Source: Globisporangium splendens (taxonomy: Eukaryota > Oomycota > Peronosporomycetes > Pythiales > Pythiaceae). Taken from it: a stretch of DNA of 64,000 bases. Made by a program: the position numbers and the translations under genes. Position 1 is the stretch's first letter. Every line of letters begins with the position of its first letter. Below the pieces are notes generated by a model. It ran no database searches and was not told where the DNA came from. It was given only the letters and a program-made list of their open reading frames with translations. The DNA lies in assembly GCA_006386115.1 (NCBI GenBank), contig VFIW01000006.1:1136706-1200705 (forward strand), in the 5' to 3' direction. Shown here piece after piece: positions 21,909 through 32,535 of this stretch.

Positions 21909-22756
21909 AACAGCGTCTCAGAGTCGCGCTCACAGAGAGAGAGAGAGAATCAGGAACTGGGCATGCAAAGCGCTGCGTCAAAGCAGAAATCTGGACGGAA
22001 TGGCAATCATCCAGCAAGCGCATGGCTGCAATACCTCGATACAAGTCACTCAGCATATTTTACTATCTTTATATATAAATATAGAAGCGTATGCAGTATG
22101 CAAAGTCAACGTTTTTGCTGCTTTAACTATGTAGATTGGCTGCCTCTGATAAGCGTTCCCAATTATCTCTCAAATGTAATAAATGCATCAGTGTGCTGTA
22201 ACGAGAGACGACGGTGTCGAATGCATTTCCAGAGGGTCGCAAAGTGGGAACATTCTCCATTGTAAAATTCTAAAGTTGCCCTGGCGCAACTTGAACACAC
22301 TCAACGGTGCCAGTCTGCGACAGAACATAACTAACCAATCATCATCCATTATGCCACAGTCGAAGACTCTGATTCGTCGACATCTCACATACGTTTTTCA
22401 AGTTGTTTTCTTTTTTTCTTGTGCTAAATGTAGCCATCTCCGCAACTAGAACTTGATCCGTTACATGGAGCCCTAATGGGAAAATGAGAAGAACGATTGC
22501 CACTCCATCCAAATAGCTGCAGACACACTATTCGCGTGTATTTATGGGGCCATCGTCGTAGACTTAGTTCGATCTCCGCCGCCAGCCCGTCGTCCCACTC
22601 ATCACCATGGTTTGCCAGTATGCGAGCAACCTGTCGCAAGCGTCAGAGCTCATTTACTCGGCTTCTCCGCACTCCATTTACTCCGGACTAGAGACCCGAG
22701 GTGTTGATCTCAGTCGCCGCTTTTGAACCTACCCGTCACGTCTCCTGAACCACTCG
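21909..22756. other. Divergent intergenic region
   Basis: About 850 bp between the EEPD1-like gene (-) and the ATPase locus (+). A GA dinucleotide run of ~16 nt lies at 21931-21947, inside the probable 5' leader of the EEPD1-like gene. I see no gene here. Confidence 0.5.
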
Positions 22757-25687
22757 ATGGCGAATCGGACGACGCTTTCCCCCAACAGTGGGAACAGTCA
22801 ATGGGCTGCAGACGCTGAGGCACGCGCTCGCCTAATGTCGTCGCCGACGCGCTCTCAGGGACCAAGGTCCGCTATGGCGTTTTCGTACCAGGGGTCGCAC
22901 ACGCCAAAGCTCCCCGACGGCGAACTTGATCGAGACTCGCATCGCTCCCGATTCCTCAGTGAACCGGAGAAAATCCTTGTCGACAATCCAGCCAAGACTC
23001 GACAATCTTATCGTGTGTTGGACTCGGTCACGACTCAAGCCGGGTGGCACGACCAAGCAATTGAATCTGTGCTGCAGCAGCTCGATGTGGACACCCAATC
23101 GGGACTCACGGACCAAGAAGCGCAGCGTCGGCTTGCGCAGTACGGTCCGAACGCGCTCGAAGGTGACAAGTGCGCGCCAATCTGGGTGATCTTCCTGCTG
23201 CAATTCTTCAATTTGATCATCGGTCTGTTGGTGTTCGCGGCGACCGCGTCCATCGCGCTTCAGGAATATGTCGAAGGACTTGCGATCATCGCTATCGTGA
23301 CGCTGAACGCCGTTATCGCAACGATGCAAGAGAACCGCGCAGGAGATGCCCTCGAAGCGCTCGCAAAGATGTCGTCTCCGCAATGCGTCGTCGTTCGCAA
23401 CGCCCGACAAGTCCAGATCGCAAGCGACACACTCGTGCCCGGCGACATCGTGATGATGACAACCGGTGACATTGTGCCTGCCGACATTCGCCTGATCACG
23501 AGCTCCGACTGCAAAGTGAACGATGATCCTCACGGGCGAATCCGAAGACGTCTACAAGAAATTCGACGCCAATATGCCGACGAGCACCAAGCTGACGGCC
23601 GACAACATGGTGTTCGCGTCGACTTCGATCGCATGCGGCAATGCCACGGGCGTGGTCGTCGAGACCGCAATGGGGACTCGCGTTGGCTCGATCGCTGCAC
23701 TGCTCCGGGACAAGAAGTTGGCGGAAGGCGGGAATTGCTGCTCTCGGTTCCTCGACAAGTACCAAACCAAAATGACGCCATTGCAAGAAGCGCTCCACCG
23801 TCTTGGTGTGTTCATGGGCTCGGCCGTGCTGGTTATCTGCGCCATCGTGTTCATTGTCGGGATGGTCCGCAGCAACCACGACCCCAAGAACGCAGATCGC
23901 CCCGTGTGGCTCACGATGGTCATGGTTGCTGTGTCGCTCGCGGTGAGCGCTGTCCCAGAGGGGCTCCCGATGGTCGTGACCATTTGCCTCTCCACTGGAA
24001 CCAGCGATATGGTCAAGAAGAATGTGCTGGTCCGCAAACTTGCTGCCGTCGAAAGCCTTGGCGCTGCATCGGTGATCTGTACCGATAAAACGGGGACGCT
24101 GACCGAGGGCAAGATGACTGCGATCAAAGTCTGGGGGGATTTTTACGAGTACATGGTCTCCGGCGCGGGTTTTGATCCAACGGGAGACTTTCTGCTCAAC
24201 GACGTCAAGCAGACGCCAGAAAACAACACGCAGCTCCACACGATGCTGCTTTCTGCCGTGTTGTGCTCCAACACGACGCTGCAGCAGGAAAAGAACGAGG
24301 ATGGGATGCTCGTCTGGACCCCCATGGGCAACGCATCCGAAGCCCCGCTCGTCGTCGCAGCTGCCAAAATGGGCATCTGGGAAGCCGATCTCAGTCCACA
24401 GTACCCGCGGCTCACAGAGATCTCGTTCAACTTCAGGGTCACGTTGCTGCGATGACGGGCGATGGCGTCAATGATGCGCCAGCGTTGAAAGAAGCCGTTA
24501 TCGGAGTGGCAATGGGTATCTCTGGCACGGAAGTCGCCAAGGGCGCCTCCGACATGATCTTGACCGATGACAATTTCTGCAGCATCGTCGCCGCGGTGGA
24601 AAAAGGGCGTGCGATCTACACGAACATCCAGAAATTCGTGTGCTTCCTGCTCTCCACGAACTTTGGTGAGATCTCGATCATCTTTGTCGCCATCGCCGTT
24701 GGGATGCCCAATCCGCTCGAACCGCTGCAGATTCTCGTGCTCAACCTGTTCGCAGATGGCATGGCTGCCGTCGCACTCTCTCTTGAAAAAGGGGACCCGA
24801 AGGCGATGAGTGAGCGCCCTCGACCGAAGACGCAGCAGATCATTCATGAACGGCTCTGGATCCTCGTGATGATCAACGCGTTCCTAATCGGAGCAGGCGC
24901 ACTCATCGTCTTCTCCGCTGGTCTGCACTGGAATTTCCAAAACGTGCTCATGGACGACATCCTTGGAGGTGCGAAAACGGTCGAGGACTACAAAAGCGTC
25001 CGCTGTTACCGCTGGCAGGGCGTCAAGGACCACTGGAAGACCTTTGGCAACTGTGATGCATTGTCATCGGATGGTTCGCGCCTTTTCCCGGTGTTGTCGA
25101 GTGGGATGGCAAGCTACGAAGACGACAACATGTACTGCGAGACTGGAGAGTACGAGTGCTTGACCGACGGGATTGCGCGCGCACAAACGATGGCGTTCAT
25201 CTACATCACGACCATGGAGATGTTCCGCGCGTACACTGCACGAAGTTTCACGAACCACGTGTTTGTCGGCTTTTTCTCGAACCCACACATTCAATACGCC
25301 GCGATTGGCTCGATCACGCTTACACTCGTCGTCACGAACACGCCCGTCATCATGGACGACCTCTTCGGCTTTTCCACGATCTACTGGTTTCAGTGGCTTT
25401 TCGCCATGGTCGTCGCGTTCATGGCTGCTACGCTCGGAGAGATGCTCAAGTTTGTCTACCGTCGGAACGACCGTGAGAAAGCCAGGTGGCAGAACATGGA
25501 CGATGGATTCGACAACGTACTTCTAGAGATCTGCAACCTTCGCCATCATGTCGAGAAACTCGAAGACAAGCTCGAGGTCGCGACCCATAAGCCAACACGA
25601 CGATTAGCCATGGATTGTTTCTCGCGAGAGAACAGCCGGAACGCCGTGACCTCGGTCCCCACACCTCGCCAAGAGAACCTTGTGTAG
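22757..25687 (+). pseudogene. Type II P-type cation ATPase, disrupted (frameshift and missing N domain)
   Basis: The locus encodes a P2-type cation pump (PMR1/ENA/SERCA-like) in three frame blocks. Block 1 (22757-23521): long cytosolic N-terminus, cation-ATPase N domain, TM1-2 (FLLQFFNLIIGLLVFAATA) and the actuator domain. Block 2 (23523 to ~24437): LTGES, two TM segments, PEGLP and the phosphorylation motif DKTGTLT. Block 3 (~24437-25687): TGDGVNDAPALK and the last TM helices with a Cys-containing lumenal loop and a charged tail. Between blocks 1 and 2 the frame breaks at 23522, where only one base stands where a Glu codon is expected. Between blocks 2 and 3 the text jumps from EISFNF directly to HVAAMTGDGVND. 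Only ~124 codons separate DKTGT from TGDGVND instead of roughly 350, so the ATP-binding domain with its KGAPE motif is absent. A pump could not work from this sequence unless the assembly is wrong. Confidence 0.8.
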
Positions 25688-25954
25688 ATGGATTCGATAG
25701 ACGGGACACGACTTCGGGAGCCTTTGCACGATGACTATTTGCTTCACTTTCTTCTTGGATGGTGCACTTTCTCGCTCTTTCACGACTAGATGCAAATTCA
25801 TTTTCCTTCACAAATAACAGAAAGGACTGGATGCGATCGCAGTGCACGCTTGTTTTTGAGTTTTGACTTTTCGTTTGTCTTTTCTGGGCAAGTGTCTCTC
25901 ACACAAACTGCGATCGGTGGAGCCCGGACAGCAACGCGAGCCTTGGCGCCAGCG

Positions 25955-28369
25955 ATGAAGTCGGCTTCTTTTTCGTCTTCCTCGAGTGCGTCTTCTTCAA
26001 CGGCATCCCCATCCTTCAACTCCTCGGGATCGTTTTCGTCGCAGCAAGAGCGGCCAACGTCGGCAAGCGCGGCGATGTCGAACGCATCTTCTTCTTACCC
26101 TCACGAAGATGGCGACGGAGAGCCCTACGAGCGTAGTTTCTGGGCTGGGATCTTTGACGATAGCAACATGGTCGAGAATTTGCTCGAGGGAGACGAAAAC
26201 ATGGACGAAGAGGGCAAGCCACCTGCGATTACCTCCCAGGAAGACTCCATGCCACCGTCCGCTCTGCTTGATCACTGGAACCACTACAGCGATGATATGG
26301 ATCACTCCGTGGCTGCCTTTTCGCCGTCGACGATGTCGATGTCGAACTCTGCGTCTTCGCTGGCGCCTTCTTTGATGTATCCGTCTTCGATGTCCGAGTC
26401 TGACACGTAAGCTGATCGTCATCTTTTAATCGCTGGATTTGTTCTTGCATTACCAGCCGTCATCTCACGCTTGTAATGGTATCTTGCAGGCGTCTACCGT
26501 ACATGAAGTCGGACTCGGCTTACTCCATGGCTTCCTCCTACTCAGAGGGAAAGGTTGGTCAGACGATGACGCCTGAACATCCACATCGGACCTTCACGTT
26601 TGAGACGCAGCGCGATGGCACGCCATTCGGTACGCATATTGCATTGATTCGACGAAAGCAATGGCACGAAGCTTACATGTCTTTTGTTGCTCTCGCAATC
26701 TGTTCAGCCTTGTCGAAGCCCATCCTACGCGAAGATGGTCTTCTGCTTGTCGGGACGGAGCTCAATGACGAACAAGCTGAAGGCACAGGTGCACAGAACC
26801 GGATCTCTGTGGTCGACTTTCGCTCGTCGGATCCAGCGCAGATGGCCGCTCACATCGCAGTTGAATCGGTAACTTTGACTTTCATGTTCTTGCCGCGAAA
26901 CCACTGAGAAATTCGGGTGGCTGATATCCGATAAAATGCGTCATTTATCCAGGAAGTACGTGATCTTCACTGGATGAATGGCCAGACTGCCATTGCCGCG
27001 GTAGGCAAAGATATCCAACTGATCAGCATTGACAGTGCCATTGGGAATCGCTCGTGTCGTCTCCAAGGTAGGAACAATACTTGTTTGGGTTTCCGCACTC
27101 CAAGTTGACATGTCGGTGTGCTCTGTGCAGCTCCAATTCCCAGTGTTCACTCGGATGCGATTCGAGAACTTGCAATGCGCGCCTCATCACCGTCGTACAT
27201 CTTATCTGGTGGTACGCTGCTCCTTTCTATGACTTGAGTTGGCGAATAGTAGCTGATGCGGCAATAACTGGCATGATTGAGTAGGGTTTGACGAGACGGT
27301 CGTGCTCACTGATCTTCGAAACGAAGGCGATCCAACTGCATCCACGATTGTCAGCAAATTTGACGCCCACGACGTCGTCAGCAGTCTTCGCTGGTCCCCC
27401 GACGAGTCTCAGCTGAGCTGGACAACCGATGGCGGCGATTTTCAAATCGCCGACGCGCGTGCACGATCAAGTCAGCTGCAGATCCCATTGTATACGTACC
27501 TGGTAGGTTCCCAAACGTGCCGCGCGTCGTTCTGATTGCATGCCGTTGCGTCTAACCTCGTTCATATGTTTTCGATCTGCATGCAGCAAATCGAGAAATT
27601 GGGCGGTCTCTTCACCCACGAGTACTTGAACAGCCACAGCGTCGTACTGGGTTTTGGGCATGGCCACCTTGTTTTCGTGGATACGCGTATGCCTCGGAAC
27701 TCCTGCTGGTAAGAAATCTCGAATGAAAGCTGACGACCCCCTTTGCATCAACTGAAATTGACTGGCAATCTTCTGGGTTTATCGCAGCTATTTCGTGTCC
27801 AAGTCGCCGTTAATCGCGCTCGGGGAAATTCGGAGATCGAAGGCAAACAGGTTTGCACTCTTTGGGCTGGGAGGGTAAGCGAGCACATGAGTCAACCACT
27901 TTGCGCTGAAAAAAACGCAGCTGAATGGAATAACCTTGAAACTCCTTCCTCTTCGATAACAAAAACCTGGTGATCTAGGTATGTGACAGCTGATGTGAAT
28001 CCACAATCAAATGATCAAGACCTTCTTACTGTGTAAGTGCTGCTCTCCAGCATCTGCTGCAGATATTCGTGACTCCAGCACGCTGACGTCTCTCGCCTAT
28101 GCATGCAGGAAAGCGCATAATCAACCTCTGAGCAATGCGTGCAAAACAAGCGGCGATTTCTCCTTCGAGAGTGGCAGCATTCTCGCTGTCTCCGACAAGT
28201 AAGTGCGCCTGGAATGCCGCTTGCTGCCAGGTGATGCTGTTGTTGACTATCGTCATGCCTCCGTCGATGGTCAATGCTTGTTGATAGTATGGGCACTGTG
28301 ACATTGTACAATGGCGAATCGAGCTGGACGCACAACGCTTTTTCGGGTGAAGGCTCTTGGACAGTGTAA
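25955..28369 (+). CDS. WD40-like beta-propeller protein, unknown role
   Basis: Eleven short exons (25955-26406, 26490-26629, 26708-26868, 26953-27067, 27131-27211, 27285-27502, 27587-27708, 27788-27874, 27979-28032, 28109-28198, 28288-28369) join in frame to 533 residues. The first ~150 residues are Ser-rich and disordered. Propeller blades follow: RISVVDFRSSDPAQMAAHIA, VRDLHWMNGQTAIAAVGKDI, SDAIRELAMRAS with ILSGGFDETVVLTDLR, HDVVSSLRWSPDESQLSW, VVLGFGHGHLVFVDTR, and a last blade SILAVSDNMGTVTLYNG. A stop that appears after exon 8 (GGG TAA) is really the donor GGTAAGC. The three further exons continue the propeller. I cannot name a subfamily. The stop is 54 bp from that of the converging minus-strand gene. 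Confidence 0.75.
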
Positions 28370-28423
28370 GACAAAGAACGAGATCAAAAACGCCACCATG
28401 CAAGCAAAAATGCAGGGGGATCT

Positions 28424-30009
28424 TTACTGATCTTGCTGTACACGCGCTATTTCCTGAAGAAGTCGACCAAAGTCGTTTTGCGGCGGCGCGGTCATGAAGC
28501 TGTCGAAGTGCGACCACGAGTACCCGTCCGTCATCATGAGATCGTCGGAGGTCTCTAGCGTTCACAACATGTTTATATACACAAAGAAAATGAATTGTAA
28601 GTAGGCGAAACAAGAAGAGCTCATTGCGAAGTAGATCATCACGTATGAGAATAAAGATGTACACAAACACAAACAAACCTCCACCGATCGCTTGAATGAC
28701 GCGCCCCATCGCGTTGCTCTCGTACCACTCGAACTCCGTGCTGCGGGATTTGTTGGTCAATCCCATCACAGTCGTCGCAACACGCACCTTCAAGTCTGGG
28801 GACTGGATCGCCTGCGAAAACTTGATGCGGCTCTCGCGCGACATCTCGACGATTCCTGCCTGGAGCCGCTGCAGGATGTTCTGCACCTGGTTGGAGCAAA
28901 GATACAGCATCTCGATCAGCCGGAGCACGGCGAGGCACGTGTCTTCGCCTTCGTGGCGAAACTCCGTCGACTTGTCGCCGTCGTCGCTGTCAAACACACG
29001 CTTCCAGAGCTGCATGCCGCAGCCGATCGCCTGCAGAATCAGATTGTCGCGAATCTTTGTCTTGGACTTGCGACTGCTTGTGTCGCTCTGCAGAAGCGCA
29101 AAAAGGCGCGTACGGAACATCCACGTGTCCTTCTCGATGTCGACGTAGCGCTGTCGGCATGCAAACATGTCCTGCTTGAAGCAGTAGACGTAGAACTGGA
29201 TCACCAGCAGGTTGCGGCGCCATGTTTCGTCGACTGGATTGACGCTCGCATCTTGCAGCGCGCTCGCAAGTGGCTCCCATTGATGCGGGTACGACACCGC
29301 ACAGCTGCACGCAGACGCTTTATCAAACACGAACACCAGCGACGAGTAGATGGACACGGCGTCGGCGTACGCGACGGCTTCAACGCTCTGGATGCGGTCG
29401 ATCAGTTCGTCGTACAGCAGGTTCGACGGATACTCTTTCCCCAACACAACGATACTGCGCAGCGTCGCGATCGCCGCGCCAGGGTCGTTGGTGCTCAGCG
29501 ACGTCACCATGTCGAACACGAGCGACGCGTTCATCGACGAGTTGACGGCCGTCGACGGCGTCAGCGGCTTGAGTCCGATACCACTCTCCCTGCGGTTTCC
29601 CGACGCCATGCTCGTGCGGCGCTTGCGAGTGCGCTCGGGGGTCGTGAAGCCCACCGAGTCGCGACCGGTTCTCTTTTTCTTCTTGCTGCTGCTGCCGCCA
29701 ACAGCACTGCTCGGCGTGTCGAACGACGCTGACCGCTTGCTCACGACGGCGACTTCGTCATCTTCGGTCTTAATGTCGTCGGTGTCGTAGCCGTCGTCGT
29801 AGAGCTTTGTGGCGGGCTTCGTCGTCGGAGTCACCGTCGTCGATGTGGCAAGCACCACATCTTCTTGGTCGTCTGCGGCACAGCACACATAGAAACACCA
29901 AGTGTATACATAAGGTCAGCGACACCATATGGAGACCACACGCGCTACTATCCCATGCACTGCGCCCAAACGTACCGTCCGAAATGCAGATCACGTCGTT
30001 GCCTGCCAT
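28424..30009 (-). CDS. Nuclear-looking protein with SUMO-interaction-like N-terminus
   Basis: Three exons (30009-29976, 29872-28679, 28554-28424) give 452 residues. The splice between exons 1 and 2 creates the N-terminus MAGNDVICISDDDQEDVV, in which VICISDDD fits a SUMO-interaction motif (hydrophobic core followed by acids). Residues ~45-115 are basic and Ser-rich with KKKKR- and RKRR-type nuclear signals. From ~120 to the end it is an all-helical domain (LVFDMVTSLSTNDPGAAIAT; ETWRRNLLVIQFYVYCFKQD; CLAVLRLIEMLYLCSNQVQN). The general plan, SIM plus helical domain, recalls SIMC1/SLF proteins that recruit SMC5/6, but I could not show that homology by eye. The helical region resembles no other family I recognise. 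Confidence 0.7.
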
Positions 30010-30184
30010 GCTTTCTCCTTTGGTTTCTTTTGCTTTGTGACCCAAATGCGCGCCAAGAAGAGAAGCGAAGCGCAACTAAATCACTTTAGTGCCATAACCC
30101 TCGTTATAGTGCCATGTATGTAATTCGAGAGGATTTTTCAATATGTAGCCATGTCCTTGTAAATGTTTCGTATATGTACCCATG

Positions 30185-32351
30185 TTACAGTGCGATGGCA
30201 GCGTGCTTGCGCTGCGCCTGGGTCGCTGCGGCATTGTTATTGCTGCTGGAACTACCGCTGTTTGCAGCACCACTCTGGGCAGTTGGTACCTTGTTGATGT
30301 TGTTCTGCTTGTGGAGGAACTCGTCTGGGTGCACGACGACGAGGACGTCGTCCATCTGCTGGTCCTCCGCATCGTCATCGTCGTCTTGCTCCTGCAGGAT
30401 CGCATCCCGGATCGACAGCGGGGTCACGTGGAGTTTCTTCGAGCGAGACGTGCTGCTGTTGTGTTCTGCATTGTTGTTGCTATTGTCGCTGTGGTCGGCG
30501 CCGTTTTCCTTCCACTGCAGCCCTTGGTACTTGCGCAGACGCATCCACGTATCGCTGAATTGCTGCGTCTCCATCTCATGGTGGATCTTCGTCAACACGC
30601 GCTGCATCGTGCGCTCTCCAATCACGCCAATGCGCCGCAGCATACTCGTTTCATTGATCTATCAGTTTAGAAACAGCATATGAGCATTGCAGCATTGTCA
30701 AGAGGATGTAATGGAACAAATCTACTCTACCAACCACGCTGTCTGAGACTTCGTCATCGCGGTCTTGAGGGAATAGCTCCAAGTACAAATCGCGAGTGGG
30801 GTCACGGAATGTCTTGAGTCTGGCGAGCGAGGCAATACAATGCATGAACCAGTGAGATGAAGCCTGCAACCAGTACAAGAATTCAAATTCTCATGACGTA
30901 CGTCTCTGCGTAAACCTGGGACTCGCGAGTCCACTGGTTGATCAGCGAGTCGTCTGCTTCGATCAGTCGTTTTAACTCTATAAAGCGGCGGCAAGAGGGT
31001 CACGCATGCTCTTCACGCACAGACGGACGGATAACTCGGGGATGTACCCGACGGTTGCTCCATGTGAACGATACTCTGGATATCGCCAGCACCGCTTAGG
31101 CGAGTGATGTCTTCCGCAAGCTGCGCGATCTGTTCGGCCAAAGATGTATCTAGCATATGCAACGGTATGACTAGCGGTACGCAAACGAAGAAAGCGAGAG
31201 CTGACATCTTACTCATGTTGGATTTGGCTTCAATGCGGGCGAGAATGTCGACCTTGATGCACTCCTGCTCATTGTACTGTTCGATGAACTCGCTGAGGTT
31301 CTGAACGCTCGTCTCCTCCACGAGTTTGTCCAGAAGCAATTTCTTCTGCTCGAAAGACACCACTTTTTGCTCCAGACTCATCTTTTTTGCCCTGGAAAGA
31401 CTATCACAAGTCGGCAAACCATGGCGGTTAGTGCGTTGCTGCATAAGGATGCAAGGTACACAACACTCACTGCCCGTGCTTGGTGCGATGACCAATGTTG
31501 TTGTATACGCTTTTCTACAAGGACAAAGAGACTTGATGGTATAACTGAATACAGTGATTGGTTACATAGGAAATAGAACGCACCCGCGTTGAAGGGTTGA
31601 CGCGCACGCCGCCTTTCTCTGGCTTTGTGATGCGATCCACTTCGAGAGTGAGTCGTTGTCTCTCGATGTGGAACGCCTGCTTATCAACATCGAAATCGCT
31701 TTGCAGCTGTGCGATTTCGTTCTTCAATGTGGCTCCTCGCTCCTTCAGCGCGTTCACTTCCGCGTGCACCTGCTGGATCACTTTTTCGATGCGGCTCGTC
31801 TCGTCGACCATGCGCTTCTCGTTCTGCAATCCTTCAAGATGGTGGCGTCTTGCTTCATCGATCTGGTGGCGGAGCTTTGCCAGCTCCACCGTACGCTCTG
31901 ACACGGCAACTTTCAAGCGCTCTTCCACTTGGATAAGGCGATCGGCGTTCATGGTCATCCCAGTACTCGCGTGGCTCTCTCTGGCATTCCCATCAACTGC
32001 CGAACCCATCAAGACGGGCGACAACGCTGTACCACCTAAACCAGCAGTAGTTGGCATTCCAGCGCTGTTACTTGCACCGGGAGTACGATGGAGAACCGGG
32101 CCCGTCTTGTGAGCCGCGTTGAACTGCTTCTTCTTCTGCTTGAGCTGCGCTTTGAGCAGTTGCAGCTCCTCGTCGGCCCTGACGATGCGCTGGCGCTCGG
32201 CGTGAGCCTTGATGAGCGCCAGATCGTCCTCCGTGCGGATCTTCTCGAGCTCCTCCTCGTACTTTTGCTGCCAGCCCGAGGGCTCCTCGCGCCCCACGCC
32301 GCTGCCATGCGCAGCTGAATGCTCCACTCCATCGCCATCACCTCGAGCCAT
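30185..32351 (-). CDS. Coiled-coil protein resembling outer dynein arm docking subunits
   Basis: Seven exons (32351-31584, 31514-31471, 31391-31213, 31149-31048, 30977-30916, 30863-30735, 30658-30185) give 585 residues with consistent phases. Almost the whole chain is coiled coil, starting with EELEKIRTEDDLALIKAHAE and a long heptad region (LKVAVSERTVELAKLRHQID; VIQQVHAEVNALKERGATLK). The middle block VSFEQKKLLLDKLVEETSVQ, then NLSEFIEQYNEQECIKVDIL, parallels the ODAD1/CCDC63/ODAD3 region in which a short Tyr/Phe helix precedes a 'tDl-e-Fi--e' block. Those proteins anchor outer dynein arms to doublet microtubules. The C-terminal ~100 residues are Asn/Ser/Asp-rich. The docking-complex assignment is moderate; other axonemal coiled-coil proteins are possible. 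Exon 6 uses a weak donor (gttggt). Confidence 0.65.
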
Positions 32352-32535
32352 TTTCTCAATGATGATGAAGGGGTTACGAAAGGGCGTAACCCATGTTGTC
32401 ACTTCAAAGTGGCTGCACATTACCTTCATGCAACGTCATCACCTTTGTTCGACATTCGTGCGACATTTATCCCTTCGCGCAACATTTTGTCTGTGTTGGA
32501 GCAATGTTACTCCTCCCTCACACGCAACAGCGAAA

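Noticed and set aside
27870..27880. Stop codon (GGG TAA) ending the WD40-like protein after exon 8
   Set aside because: The bases are a GTAAGC donor. Three further exons continue in phase and add propeller-like sequence up to 28369.
28026..28678. Long C-terminal extension of the SIM-like protein in the unspliced frame
   Set aside because: It runs through an intron. Splicing 28679 to 28554 gives a clean end (FGRLLQEIARVQQDQ).
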